Source: Halostagnicola sp. A56 (GTDB taxonomy: Archaea; Halobacteriota; Halobacteria; Halobacteriales; Natrialbaceae). Taken from it: a stretch of DNA of 64,000 nt. Both the position numbers and the translations under genes were made by a program. The stretch lies in contig NZ_JMIP02000014.1 of NCBI RefSeq assembly GCF_000691505.1, forward strand, positions 175,943 through 239,942, written 5' to 3'. Position 1 is the first letter of the stretch, and each line of letters begins with the position of its first letter. Below are positions 53,836 through 62,969 of the stretch, piece by piece. The notes under the pieces are model-generated. The model was not told where the DNA came from. It made no database searches and worked only from the letters and a program-made list of their open reading frames with translations.

Positions 53836-55128
53836 ATGGAGATCGACGCCGTCCACGCGACGCCCGGCTACTCGGGCTTTTTCTTCGACGACCAGCGGGC
53901 GATCAAGGCCGGAGCCGAACACGACGGGTTCACCTACGACGGCGAGCCCGTGACCGAAGGGTTCGACGAGATCCGGCAGGCGGGCGAGTCGATCATCGTC
54001 GACGTGGAACTCGCCGACGGCACCGAAATTCGGGGGGATTGCGCGGCGGTGCAGTACTCGGGTGCCGGCGGCCGCGATCCATTGTTTCGGGCCGACGCGT
54101 ACGCCGACGTCATCGAGGGCCCAGTCGCGGATATCCTCGAGGGTCGGGACGCGAGTCGGTTCCTCGAGAACGCAGAACGCCTCGAGGAACTCGAGATCGG
54201 CGGCGATCGGCTCCACACCGCCATTCGATACGGCGTCTCGCAGGCGTTGCTCGGTGCGGCTGCACACGCGGCTGGAACCACGCGGACCGACGTGCTAGCC
54301 GACGCGCTCGAGACGGAACCGGCGACCGAACCCGTTCCCGTCTTCGGACAGTCCGGCGACGATCGGTACACGAACACGGAGAAGATGTTCATCAAGGGCG
54401 TCCCCGTCCTGCCCCACGCGCTGATCAACAGCGTCGAGAAGATCGGCGAGGACGGCGAGACCCTGCTCGAGTACGTCGAGTGGCTCGTCGAGCGGTCCCA
54501 AAAGTTGGGGCCCGCGGACTACGATCCTCGATTCCACATCGACGTCTACGGCATGATCGGCGAGATATTCGACGCGCCCTACGACCGCGACGAGGTGATC
54601 GAGTACTTCGGGGCGCTCGAGGACGCTGCGGCCCCGTACCCGATTCAGATCGAGGGGCCGATGGACGCGGGTGACCGCGCGAGCCAGATCGACGCGATGG
54701 CCGAGCTGCGCGACGGACTGGCGGACGCCGGCGTCGACGTCGACATCGTCGCCGACGAGTGGTGTAACACCTTCGAGGACGTGCGGGCGTTCGTCGACGC
54801 CGAGGCGGCTGACGTGGTCCAGATCAAGACGCCCGACCTAGGTGGCATCCATCGCAGCGGACAAGCGGTTCGGTACTGCGAGGGAACCGAGACGCGAGCC
54901 TATCTCGGAGGCACCTGCAACGAGACCGAGACCTCCGCTCGAGCCTGCGCGCACGTCGCGCTCGCGACGAACGCCGCACAGGTGCTGGCAAAGCCCGGTA
55001 TGGGCTTCGACGAGGGCTACATGATCGTCGAGAACGAGATGCGCCGAACGATCGCGCGACGGGAGCGGGCGACGCGGGCGGATGCTGATCCCGATGTTCC
55101 CGTCGACGAGGTGACCGCCAATGACTGA
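53836..55128 (+). CDS. mal: Methylaspartate ammonia-lyase
   Basis: The 430-residue enolase-superfamily enzyme removes ammonia from 3-methylaspartate to give mesaconate. Family segments are CAAVQYSGAGGRDPLF, TNTEKMFIKGVPVLPHALIN (KxK-like), FHIDVYGMIGEIF with the metal Asp, PIQIEGPMDAGDR (metal Glu), IVADEWCNT (metal Asp) and QIKTPDLGGI with the catalytic Lys. Length matches known enzymes. It overlaps the next gene by eight bases. Confidence 0.95.
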   Translation: MEIDAVHATPGYSGFFFDDQRAIKAGAEHDGFTYDGEPVTEGFDEIRQAGESIIVDVELADGTEIRGDCAAVQYSGAGGRDPLFRADAYADVIEGPVADILEGRDASRFLENAERLEELEIGGDRLHTAIRYGVSQALLGAAAHAAGTTRTDVLADALETEPATEPVPVFGQSGDDRYTNTEKMFIKGVPVLPHALINSVEKIGEDGETLLEYVEWLVERSQKLGPADYDPRFHIDVYGMIGEIFDAPYDRDEVIEYFGALEDAAAPYPIQIEGPMDAGDRASQIDAMAELRDGLADAGVDVDIVADEWCNTFEDVRAFVDAEAADVVQIKTPDLGGIHRSGQAVRYCEGTETRAYLGGTCNETETSARACAHVALATNAAQVLAKPGMGFDEGYMIVENEMRRTIARRERATRADADPDVPVDEVTAND

Positions 55129-56191
55129 GTGGACCGACGCCGAGACGTTCGCACGGGCGCTCGAGCGGGCCGAAACCAAGGAGAAGGGCAACTGCTTCGA
55201 GGATTTCTCCGAGGGCGACCGCATCGAGCACGATCCCGGCCTCACGCTGACAAGGTGGGGCAACGAGTCGTGGATGAGCCAGACGCTGAACCACGACCCG
55301 GCCTACTGGCGGACCGACGCCGCGGCCGCTCGCGGATTCGACGAACCGCCGATCCACCCCGACTACCTCACCGCCGCGACGCTCGGGATCACCGTCGAGG
55401 ACCTGAGCGAGAAGGGCGGGTACTTCCTCGGGCGGACAAACGTTCGGTTTCCGGAAGCCCCGGTCTATCCCGGCACCGAGCTCCGCGTCGAGAGCGAGGT
55501 CCTCGAGAGGGTCACCTCGAGTTCCCGTCCGCAGTACGGGATCGTCACCTGGCGAACGCGCGGCCTCGACGCCGAAACCGGCGACGTGTTCTGTTCGTAC
55601 GAGCGCACGAACATGATCCCGCGTCGTCAGCCTGTCGAAACCGACGGCGGCTCAGCAGGGGCCACGTCGACGGACGACGACCCCGACGACGGGCTCCCCG
55701 CCGAGTTCGTGACGCCCGAAGGGGGCTACTTCGAGGACTTCGCCGCGGCGCTCGAGGACGCCGACGGCCGCGACGCGGCGGTCGCGTATCGCCACGAGCG
55801 CGGCCGCACGCAGGACGACGTGACCGTCGCGTCGTTGCCGCTTGCGACGCTCAACACGGCAAAGCAACACCACAACGCGGACGTGATGGGCGACTCGCCA
55901 TCGGGCGGCATCGTCACCTACGGCGACGTCACGCGCTCGACCGCGCTCGGGCACGCCCGCTCGGACGAGCGGACCTGGCGCGAGGTCGGCTTCGACGACG
56001 AACGGTTCCACACGTTCGTCGCCAGCGGCGACACCATCTACGCGTTCACGCGCGTGCTCGAGGCCGAAGACGACGCCGACTCGCCCGAGGCGGGCACCGT
56101 CCGCTTCGAGCACATCGCGTTCAATCAGGACGACGAACCGGTCTACTCCGGCACCCGAACCGCGGAGATTCAGAAGCGATCCGGTAACTAA
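55121..56191 (+). CDS. mch: Mesaconyl-CoA hydratase
   Basis: The 356-residue protein contains two hot-dog (MaoC-like) domains, at about 20-165 and 195-350, as in known mesaconyl-CoA hydratases. Visible segments are NCFEDFSEGDRIEHDPGLTL, SQTLNHDPAYWRTD (hydratase-type H/D motif), SSRPQYGIVTWRTRG and YGDVTRSTALGHARSDE. It forms beta-methylmalyl-CoA from mesaconyl-CoA. The acidic insertion around 175-190 joins the two halves. Confidence 0.93.
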   Translation: MTEWTDAETFARALERAETKEKGNCFEDFSEGDRIEHDPGLTLTRWGNESWMSQTLNHDPAYWRTDAAAARGFDEPPIHPDYLTAATLGITVEDLSEKGGYFLGRTNVRFPEAPVYPGTELRVESEVLERVTSSSRPQYGIVTWRTRGLDAETGDVFCSYERTNMIPRRQPVETDGGSAGATSTDDDPDDGLPAEFVTPEGGYFEDFAAALEDADGRDAAVAYRHERGRTQDDVTVASLPLATLNTAKQHHNADVMGDSPSGGIVTYGDVTRSTALGHARSDERTWREVGFDDERFHTFVASGDTIYAFTRVLEAEDDADSPEAGTVRFEHIAFNQDDEPVYSGTRTAEIQKRSGN

Positions 56192-56239
56192 CCGAGCCTG
56201 TCGATGGCTCCCGAAATCCCACACAGACATACCACAAAC

Positions 56240-57283
56240 ATGACAGACGACATCCGACTCTGCCGTACGTTCCAGACCGCACCGGCCGCCGTTCCGAAAG
56301 ACGACTCGGCGAAGTACCTCGTCTCGGCCCTCGAGTCCGAGGGGTTCCAGGCACCGGACTGGCTGGTCCCCGACATGGAAGACGGGACCGCGCCGGACAT
56401 GAAAGCGGAGGGCCTCGAGAACACGATCGAACTGGTCCCCGAGTACGAGTTCCCCGGCGAGATCTGGCCGCGCGTCGAGTGGAGCTACGAGGACGAGGAG
56501 TACTGCGAGAAGGGGCGCGACCAGATCGACCGGCTGGTCGCCGAGATCGGCGACGAGATCGACGGCGTCGTCGTGCCGAAGGTCGGTCGCCTCGAGGACG
56601 TGAAACGCGCCGCGGAAGTCGTCGCGGAGGCCGAAGCCGAACACGGCTACGCGGACGGCTCGATCGGGCTCTCGATCATCGTCGAGACCGGCCGCGCTCG
56701 CTCGGACCTGCGCGAAATCGCGAAATTCGGTGCGGACTCGAGACTCACCGCGCTGATCTTCGGCCCCGTCGACTACGCGGCCGAACTCGGCGGCCGGAAT
56801 TTGGGCGACGGCATGCCCCGCTGGGACGGTCTCCTCGAGGCGCTCTCGAACGAAGCCAGCGCCGGCGACCTGCTCTCGATCGGCGGCCCGTTCGACGACC
56901 TGTTCAAAGAACGCGCCGGGCTGACCTACTACAACGCCGACGCCTACGCGGATCAGGTCGAACACGAGGCCAAACTCGGGCTGGACGGCTCCTGGTCGCT
57001 CTATCCGAAACAGACCGTTCAGGCCAACACGATCCACATGCCGACGCCCGAGGAACTCGAGCGCGACGTCCACAAGATCGAGCGGTTCAACGAGGCAAAA
57101 CGCGAGGGCACCGGCGCGGTCACCATCGACGGGCAGATGGTCGACGAGGCGACGTTCAAAACCTTCCGCAACACCGTCCAGCAGGTGCGAGCGATCGATA
57201 GCACGCGTCCGGCACAGACAGAGGACTACTACGAGGCCGACTTACTCGAGCGCGCACGCGAGCTCGAGCTTTCCTACCGGTAG
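56240..57283 (+). CDS. CitE/HpcH-type lyase, L-malyl/beta-methylmalyl-CoA lyase
   Basis: The 347-residue TIM-barrel lyase carries LVPDMEDGTAPDMKAEG (catalytic Asp/Glu), GVVVPKVGRLEDVKRAAEVV, IGLSIIVETGRARSDL (metal Glu) and IFGPVDYAAELGG (metal Asp). It would cleave beta-methylmalyl-CoA to propionyl-CoA and glyoxylate, completing the cycle-specific steps encoded here. The start at 56240 (MTDDIRLCRTFQTAP) was preferred over 56204, whose 12 extra residues have no family likeness. Confidence 0.92.
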   Translation: MTDDIRLCRTFQTAPAAVPKDDSAKYLVSALESEGFQAPDWLVPDMEDGTAPDMKAEGLENTIELVPEYEFPGEIWPRVEWSYEDEEYCEKGRDQIDRLVAEIGDEIDGVVVPKVGRLEDVKRAAEVVAEAEAEHGYADGSIGLSIIVETGRARSDLREIAKFGADSRLTALIFGPVDYAAELGGRNLGDGMPRWDGLLEALSNEASAGDLLSIGGPFDDLFKERAGLTYYNADAYADQVEHEAKLGLDGSWSLYPKQTVQANTIHMPTPEELERDVHKIERFNEAKREGTGAVTIDGQMVDEATFKTFRNTVQQVRAIDSTRPAQTEDYYEADLLERARELELSYR

Positions 57284-57362
57284 CAACCGGTCGGTTTCGC
57301 ACCGGTAGCAACTGGCTGGCTTTCAGACCGGCCGCACCTCGTCGCCGACTGACCCGCGATTT

Positions 57363-57788
57363 CTACGAATCGTTCGATAATCGCGTTTGTACCGTCTCCT
57401 GGCCTCGAGCCTCGTGCTCGAGCAGTCGCCGTTTCGTCGCGACGCCGTCGGCCGCCGAGTAGCCGTTGAGGCTTCCGTCGCTCCCGACGACACGGTGACA
57501 GGGGACGAGTATCGGCACGGGATTTCGCCCGCAGGCCTGCCCGACGGCGATCGGACTGGTCTCGAGGGCCGCCGCGAGGTCGCCGTAGGATCGCGTCTCC
57601 CCGTATGGGATTTCTGCCATCGCGTCCATTACATCGCCGAGGATTCCGTCGGGTGTGGCGATCTCGAGGTCGAACGCTTGTCGATCGCCACGCTCGTACT
57701 CGGCTACTTGCGCTCGAATTGTCGCCGGAACTGCAGCGATTTTCGAGTCGTCGATTTCGATAGTAGATTTGAAAATGGGTACGTCCAT
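57363..57788 (-). CDS. ogt: Methylated-DNA--protein-cysteine methyltransferase
   Basis: The 141-residue single-use repair protein removes O6-alkyl groups from guanine. It has IPYGETRSYGDLAAAL (DNA-binding helix), the RNPVPILVPCHRVVG active-site loop with C97, and GSLNGYSAADGVATKRRLL. The N-terminal part is short as in other archaeal Ogt proteins. Its start codon lies exactly at the point where the rpoA1 homology begins on the opposite strand. Confidence 0.92.
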   Translation of the reverse strand: MDVPIFKSTIEIDDSKIAAVPATIRAQVAEYERGDRQAFDLEIATPDGILGDVMDAMAEIPYGETRSYGDLAAALETSPIAVGQACGRNPVPILVPCHRVVGSDGSLNGYSAADGVATKRRLLEHEARGQETVQTRLSNDS

Positions 57789-58877
57789 GGGTGGAAGCGT
57801 CCGAGGGACGTCTTCTCCGAACTCCTGCCGAACGATCTCGATCTCGAGTTCATCGGAACGATCGGCGAGGACGTCATCATCGAGGACGGACAGCTCATCG
57901 AGGGAACCATCGCCGAAGACGAGGTCGGCGAGTTCGGTGGCGAGATCGTCGACACCATCACGAAGCAGTACGGAAACACCCGCGCTCGCGTCTTCATCAA
58001 CGAGATTTCGACGCTGGCGATGCGTGCGATCATGCACTTCGGGTTCTCTATCGGGATCGACGACGAGACGATTCCGTCGGAGGCTCAGGATCGCATCGAC
58101 GAGACGATCCTCGACGCAAACGACCGCGTCGAGGAACTCATCGACGCCTACGAGGCGGGCGAACTCGAGAGTCTGCCCGGCCGGACGATCGACGAGACCC
58201 TCGAAATGAAGATCATGCAGACGCTCTCGCGGGCGCGTGACAACGCTGGTAATATCGCCGAAGAGCACTTCACGGAGGACAATCCCGCCGTGGTCATGGC
58301 CAACTCCGGTGCGCGTGGTTCGATGCTCAACCTCACGCAGATGGCCGGCTGTGTCGGCCAGCAGGCGGTTCGGGGCGAGCGGATCAACCGCGGTTACGAG
58401 GATCGGACCCTCAGCCACTACGAGCCGAACGACCTCTCCGCGGAGGCACACGGCTTCGTCGAAAACTCCTACACTGCGGGACTCACGCCGCGTGAGTTCT
58501 TCTTCCACGCGATGGGTGGCCGCGAGGGGCTGGTCGATACGGCAGTCCGGACGTCGAAGTCCGGCTACCTCCAGCGCCGGCTCATCAACGCGCTCTCGGA
58601 ACTGGAGGCACAGTACGACGGGACTGTTCGCGACACGAGCGATACGATCGTGCAGTTCGAGTTCGGCGAGGACGGCACCTCGCCGGTCAAGGTCGGCTCC
58701 GGCGAGGAACACGCCGTCGACGTTGAGGGCATCGCCGATCGTATCGTCGAGGCCGAGTTCGAGGACGACGCCGAGAAGGCGGCGTTCATCGGCCCGAAAC
58801 AGGAGACGACGAACCTCTCCGAGCACGCGGACAGTCGTCGATTGCTCGACGGCGCGGAGGTGACCTCCGATGACTGA
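57789..58877 (+). pseudogene. rpoA1: DNA-directed RNA polymerase subunit A', 3' part only
   Basis: From about 57792 the plus strand reads PRDVFSELLPNDLDLEF and continues uninterrupted through GSMLNLTQMAGCVGQQAVRGERINRGYEDRTL, the bridge-helix region, and FVENSYTAGLTPREFFFHAMGGREGLVDTAVRTSKSGYLQRRL to the normal C-terminus. Only the last 350-360 residues of the roughly 970-residue archaeal RpoA' are present. The clamp core and the catalytic NADFDGD loop are missing. The 5' boundary abuts ogt on the other strand, and rpoB and rpoH are absent upstream. No intein or split-gene sign is visible. This piece cannot function alone as A'. Confidence 0.9.
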
Positions 58878-60063
58878 AATCACCTACGACGTGAGCGAGG
58901 ATACGATCGTTCTCGTCGAGGATTCGGATCTGCCTCGCCGGCTCAAGGACAACGTCTACGAGACGCTCGAGGCGCGAGACGCGCTCACGAACGAGCAGAT
59001 AAACGACATCGTCACCGCGGTCGAGAACAAGTACGTCGATACGCGGGTCGAGCCGCTCGACCCCGTCGGCACCGTCTCCGCGCAGTCGATCGGCGAACCC
59101 GGAACGCAGCTGACGATGAACACGTTCCACTACGCGGGTGTCGCAGAGATCGACGTGACTCAGGGCCTGCCCCGGCTCATCGAACTCGTCGACGCCCGGA
59201 AGACGCCGGATACGCCGATGATGACGGTGTACCTCGAGGACGAGTACGCCACGGAGCGAGAGAAGGCCCACGAGGTCGTCTGGAAGCTCGAGGCGACGAA
59301 GATCCTCGCACTCGGTGACGTCTCGACGAACGTCGCGGACATGCGCGTCCAGATTTCGCTGAACCAGGACACGCTCGAGGAACGGATGATCACGGCCGAA
59401 GAAGTTGCAGAGATCATCGAGGACAACCTCGGCGTGAAGGCGATTCAGCAGGGAACGACGATCGAGTTCGGTCCCGAAGAGCCCTCCTACCGTGATCTCC
59501 TGCAACTCGTCGAGGAGCTTCGGGACATCACGTTTAAGGGCATCGAAGAGGTCTCTCGCGTCGTCATCCGCCGTGAGGAACTCGACGACGGCAGCGAGGA
59601 GTTTATCCTCTACACCGAGGGATCGGCCTTCGGCGACGCGCTCGCGATCGAGGGTGTCGACGCCTCGAGAACCACGTGTAACAACATCCACGAGATCCAT
59701 CGCAATCTCGGTATCGAGGCCGCACGCGAGACGATCATCGAGGAGACGAACAACACGCTCGCCGAGCAGGGTCTCGACGACGTGAACGTCCGTCACCTGA
59801 TGCTCGTCGCCGACATGATGACCAACGAGGGAACCATCGAGTCGATCGGCCGGCACGGCATCTCCGGGTCGAAAGACTCCGTGCTCGCCCGCGCGGCGTT
59901 CGAGGTCACGGTCAACCACCTCCTGAACGCGGCGATCCACGGCGAGATCGACGAACTCGACGGGGTTACCGAGAACGTCATCGTCGGCAAGCCGATCAAG
60001 CTCGGCACCGGGGACGTCGAGCTCCGGATGGGATCGACAGGGCCCAGTAGCAAGGCCGACTGA
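58870..60063 (+). CDS. rpoA2: DNA-directed RNA polymerase subunit A''
   Basis: The 397-residue subunit forms the C-terminal part of the largest polymerase subunit in archaea. It carries the trigger-loop region [45 protein letters not shown] and the terminal [42 protein letters not shown]. It is intact and overlaps the rpoA1 remnant by eight bases, as in complete operons. Its normal upstream promoter and partner genes are absent in this arrangement. Confidence 0.95.
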   Translation: MTEITYDVSEDTIVLVEDSDLPRRLKDNVYETLEARDALTNEQINDIVTAVENKYVDTRVEPLDPVGTVSAQSIGEPGTQLTMNTFHYAGVAEIDVTQGLPRLIELVDARKTPDTPMMTVYLEDEYATEREKAHEVVWKLEATKILALGDVSTNVADMRVQISLNQDTLEERMITAEEVAEIIEDNLGVKAIQQGTTIEFGPEEPSYRDLLQLVEELRDITFKGIEEVSRVVIRREELDDGSEEFILYTEGSAFGDALAIEGVDASRTTCNNIHEIHRNLGIEAARETIIEETNNTLAEQGLDDVNVRHLMLVADMMTNEGTIESIGRHGISGSKDSVLARAAFEVTVNHLLNAAIHGEIDELDGVTENVIVGKPIKLGTGDVELRMGSTGPSSKAD

Positions 60064-60482
60064 TGGCCCGCCCTCTCGAGGACGAGCCACGTCGATACCT
60101 CTCGATCTTCGAAGACGTAACCGGGGCGCCGGGCGAGGACTGTCTCATCGACGACGGAACGGTGGTAGTCGTCGTCGCGAGCGGCGAACTCGGCGAGGCG
60201 ATCGGTCCCGGCGGCCGGAACGTGACGCGGTTCGAGGAGCGAATCGGGAAATCGGTTCGACTCGTCGAGGACGCAGACGACCCCGAGACCTTCGTCGCGA
60301 ACACGCTGGCACCCGCCTCGGTGTACAACGTGACCGTCAGCGAGAACGACGACCGCGTCGCCTACGTCGAGGTCGCAGACGAAGACCGCGGCGTCGCGAT
60401 CGGTTCGGACGGCGAGACGATCGATCGGGCGCGAACCCTGGCGGCTCGTCACTACGAGTTCGACGACGTGCAGTTGCTGTAA
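60063..60482 (+). CDS. nusA: NusA-like transcription elongation/termination factor
   Basis: The 139-residue archaeal NusA consists of two KH domains only. KH motifs are VASGELGEAIGPGGRNVTRFEERIGKSVRLVED and VAIGSDGETIDRARTLAARHYEFDDVQL. It overlaps the stop of rpoA2 by one base (TGATG), the standard haloarchaeal order. It binds RNA during transcription; S1 and N-terminal domains of bacterial NusA are absent as expected. Confidence 0.93.
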   Translation: MARPLEDEPRRYLSIFEDVTGAPGEDCLIDDGTVVVVVASGELGEAIGPGGRNVTRFEERIGKSVRLVEDADDPETFVANTLAPASVYNVTVSENDDRVAYVEVADEDRGVAIGSDGETIDRARTLAARHYEFDDVQLL

Positions 60483-60683
60483 TCGGTCTCCAGGTCCGAC
60501 TTCCTCGTTTTCTCCGTCGTGGTCGATTCCGTCGCTCGGTTCTCCAATCGCTCGAGTGTGGTGTCCGAGCCAGGACGAAAACTGCGTCTTCTCCGTCCAG
60601 TTCGCCCCCCGAAACGCGCTCAGAATCCGCGAGGGGGGTACGTCGAGCGTTCTCGAGGCGTAACGCTGACTCCAAAAGGGGAT

Positions 60684-60690
60684 GCTTAAG
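60684..60690 (+). promoter_or_regulatory. TATA-like element for rps12-rps7
   Basis: GCTTAAG, preceded by a purine-rich AAAAGGGGA, is centred 28 bases before the rps12 ATG at 60715. The ribosomal genes therefore appear to have their own promoter, independent of the rpo genes upstream. Confidence 0.55.
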
Positions 60691-60714
60691 TGCCTCCGTC
60701 GGATACCGACGTAC

Positions 60715-61143
60715 ATGGCAAACGGCAAATACGCCGCGCGCAAGCTCAAGAAGGACCGCCAGAACCAGCGGTGGTCCGACTCTGACTACGCGCGTCGTGC
60801 ACGCGGACTTCGTGAGAAGTCGGACCCCCTCGAGGGTGCCCCGCAGGCTCGCGGGATCGTCCTCGAGAAGGTCGGTATCGAGGCGAAACAGCCCAACTCG
60901 GCGATCCGAAAGTGCGTCCGAGTCCAGCTCATCAAGAACGGCAAGCAGGTCACCGCGTTCTGTCCCGGTGACGGTGCCATCTCGTTCATCGACGAGCACG
61001 ACGAAGTGACCATCGCCGGTATCGGTGGCGCGAAGGGTCGTGCGATGGGCGACCTCTCGGGTGTCAACTACAAGGTCAACAAGGTAAACGGCGTCGCGAT
61101 GAAAGAACTCGTTCGCGGAAACGCGGAGAAACCGGTGCGATAA
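60715..61143 (+). CDS. rps12: 30S ribosomal protein uS12
   Basis: The 142-residue archaeal uS12 belongs to the decoding centre. It has the conserved [22 protein letters not shown] loop, where PNSA is the decoding-site segment, followed by [31 protein letters not shown]. Start [14 protein letters not shown] at 60715. Two bases separate it from rps7. Confidence 0.97.
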   Translation: MANGKYAARKLKKDRQNQRWSDSDYARRARGLREKSDPLEGAPQARGIVLEKVGIEAKQPNSAIRKCVRVQLIKNGKQVTAFCPGDGAISFIDEHDEVTIAGIGGAKGRAMGDLSGVNYKVNKVNGVAMKELVRGNAEKPVR

Positions 61144-61145
61144 TC

Positions 61146-61754
61146 ATGGCCGCAGAAGACCAACCCGATCCGGACGCCCCTGCGGGCGGTTCCGACGTTT
61201 CGGCGCAGCTTTTCGGCACGTGGAGTGTCACCGAGATCGAGTACGGCGACCCCTCGACCGAGCGATACATCAACGTCACGCCGGTCGCACACACTGCCGG
61301 CCGTCACGCGAGCAAGCAGTTCCAGAAGTCCCAGATCTCGATCGTCGAGCGCTTTATCAACCGATTGATGCAGACCGAAGAGAACACGGGCAAGAAACAG
61401 CAGACGCTGAACCTCGTCCGTGACGCCTTCGACATCGTCCACGACCGAACCGAGGAGAACCCGGTCCAGGTGCTCGTCTCGGCCGTCGAAAACGCCGCAC
61501 CTCGAGAGGAGACCGTTCGCCTGAAATACGGTGGCATCTCCGTCCCGAAGGCAGTCGATGTCGCGCCCCAGCGCCGCGTCGACCAGGCGCTGAAGTTCAT
61601 CGCAGACGGCGTTCAGAGCAACTCCTTCAAGACCTCGACGCCCGCCGAAGAGGCGATCGCGAGCCAACTCATCGGCGCTGCAGACTACGACGTCCAGACG
61701 TACGCGATCAGTCAGAAAGAAGAGAAAGAGCGCGTCGCGGCCGCCGCACGCTAA
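61146..61754 (+). CDS. rps7: 30S ribosomal protein uS7
   Basis: The 202-residue archaeal uS7 nucleates the head of the small subunit. An acidic haloarchaeal N-terminal extension (about 1-25) is followed by FERYINVTPV-like residues, SIVERFINRLMQTEENTGKKQQTLNLVRDAFDIVHDRTEENPVQVLVSAVENAAPREE and SVPKAVDVAPQRRVDQALKFI. EF-2, which normally follows in the streptomycin-type operon, is not present; the next gene is on the opposite strand. Confidence 0.97.
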   Translation: MAAEDQPDPDAPAGGSDVSAQLFGTWSVTEIEYGDPSTERYINVTPVAHTAGRHASKQFQKSQISIVERFINRLMQTEENTGKKQQTLNLVRDAFDIVHDRTEENPVQVLVSAVENAAPREETVRLKYGGISVPKAVDVAPQRRVDQALKFIADGVQSNSFKTSTPAEEAIASQLIGAADYDVQTYAISQKEEKERVAAAAR

Positions 61755-61765
61755 CGCTCGAGACG

Positions 61766-61780
61766 TCTTTTTCGATTTTT
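61766..61780 (+). terminator. T-rich terminator after rps7
   Basis: Two T5 tracts (gtctttttcgattttt) begin 12 bases after the rps7 stop. Archaeal polymerase terminates in such tracts without needing a hairpin. Confidence 0.6.
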
Positions 61781-61886
61781 CATGGCGCGGAGCGACTGCG
61801 TTCGCGTTCCACCGACTGGTCTTCACGAACGCGTCGTCTTCGCAGTACGGTGTTGCGGACAATAGCGCACTATTACAGACGACGAA

Positions 61887-62414
61887 CTAGTCCGCTGCCT
61901 TCTGCTCGTCGCCGACATAGGATCGAGTCGCGTCCACCAGCACCTGCTTGTAGGCGCTCGAGTCGGGTTCCTCGGCGAGTTCGCGAAAGCGCCGTCTGAA
62001 CCCCTCGAAATCGACTCTCGGTGCGTCCATCGCGGCGGCGTGGGCGAGGTCGTACAGTCGGTGGTCGCCCTCGAGGAGGTCGTGGCGTTCGGTCAGCGCT
62101 AGTGCGAACGCGGCGTTTACGGCCGTGATTTCGGGGTCGGAACTCGACGATATTCGCTCGAGGCCGGGCCTCGAGGGCGTTTCCGGCCGATCCGCGACAG
62201 CAGCCGCGAGCGACGACTCGAGGAAGGAAAGCAGTTTCTCGCCGGGACCTACAGAGAGGGTGATGTCGTCGGCGTAGATGTCTTTCATGTGATTTGCGAT
62301 TTGGTAGCAGTGAGCGAGTTGCCGTCGCTCGATGCGTTTGCCCCCGAGCGCGAGATAGAGCACTTCGTCGATCGACTGGGTGTGTGAGGGGTGGGCCTGT
62401 TCGTAACGGGCCAT
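61887..62414 (-). CDS. Unknown haloarchaeal helical protein
   Basis: The 175-residue protein starts MARYEQAHPSHTQSIDEVLYLALGGKRIERRQLAHCYQIANHMKDIY and is predicted mostly helical and soluble. I do not recognise a family with certainty. The end (SSAYKQVLVDATRSYVGDEQKAAD) is charged. An ATG at 62459 would add MIGYLLRGLKHPVRH, which overlaps non-coding repeats; I chose 62414, but a CTTAAAC element only about 20 bases upstream leaves the start uncertain. Confidence 0.6.
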   Translation of the reverse strand: MARYEQAHPSHTQSIDEVLYLALGGKRIERRQLAHCYQIANHMKDIYADDITLSVGPGEKLLSFLESSLAAAVADRPETPSRPGLERISSSSDPEITAVNAAFALALTERHDLLEGDHRLYDLAHAAAMDAPRVDFEGFRRRFRELAEEPDSSAYKQVLVDATRSYVGDEQKAAD

Positions 62415-62969
62415 GTGTCGGACGGGATGTTTAAGCCCGCGGAGAAGATATCCAATCATGGCAACCGATCCTCTAAGGGGTTGGAAGCCACGTCTCGGGT
62501 GTCACTACCACCCGGGGCATTTCAATACGAAACGCCCCCTTCCGTGGAGTTTTGGCTTCCATTTGCTGCAATGATTTGTAGTGTCATATAACTACTGTTT
62601 CAGCCCGGGAATAATGTCTCCTCGAATGAGTAGGAGGTGTCTCGAGTTGTTCGACACGGATTGCTGCTAGAGTCTTGAACACTACTATCGCTGGCAACAC
62701 TGATTTCCACACCCTCCCCAGCCGATTCGCTCACTCGTTCCCTCGTTCGCTCATCCCTCGCACGGCTTTCTGTCGCGGATCGCTATCGCGACCCGCGATA
62801 GAGCGCGCGCCACCGCACGTGGCTTCGCCGGCACAGTGTGACAACTTCGGTTCGTTCCATTGGATCACAGGGGTTCTCTATTCGTTTTCCTGCTCTTCCT
62901 TTCGCTCGAGGCCGTGGTTGCAAGCGCCCGGCGTAGCTTCTTACTCTCGAGCGGTGTACCTCGCCCGCC
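62415..62969. other. 555-base non-coding region rich in inverted repeats
   Basis: No gene is supported. Features are the nested inverted repeat at 62482-62561 and a perfect CTATCGCG-ACC-CGCGATAG hairpin at 62783-62801. Pseudo-repetitive CTCACTCGTT/CCTCGTTCGCTC sequence lies at about 62725-62757. Composition is mixed, with an AT-rich left part. It must contain the promoter of the NmrA-like gene at its right end. Confidence 0.5.
62482..62561. repeat. Nested inverted repeat, possible mobile-element end
   Basis: Outer arms TGGAAGCCA (62482-62490) and TGGCTTCCA (62553-62561) are perfect inverses. Inside lies a second hairpin, GGGGC-A-TTTC (62514-62523) with GAAA-C-GCCCC (62529-62538), loop AATAC. 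Nested palindromes of this size resemble ends of IS200/IS605-type elements or structured small RNAs. No transposase is nearby. Confidence 0.65.

Noticed and set aside
52434..55357. Long antisense frames across the methylaspartate cluster.
   Set aside because: They mirror mamB, mal and mch, which are clearly coding on the plus strand.
57387..57788. Open plus-strand frame upstream of the rpoA1 remnant as a genuine N-terminal part.
   Set aside because: It is the antisense of ogt, whose minus-strand product has a complete active-site motif; the plus-strand translation has no RNA polymerase likeness.
57700..57850. Intein or split-gene explanation for the rpoA1 break.
   Set aside because: No Hint-domain motifs, C-terminal HN junction or splicing residues are visible, and the neighbouring gene is a complete ogt.
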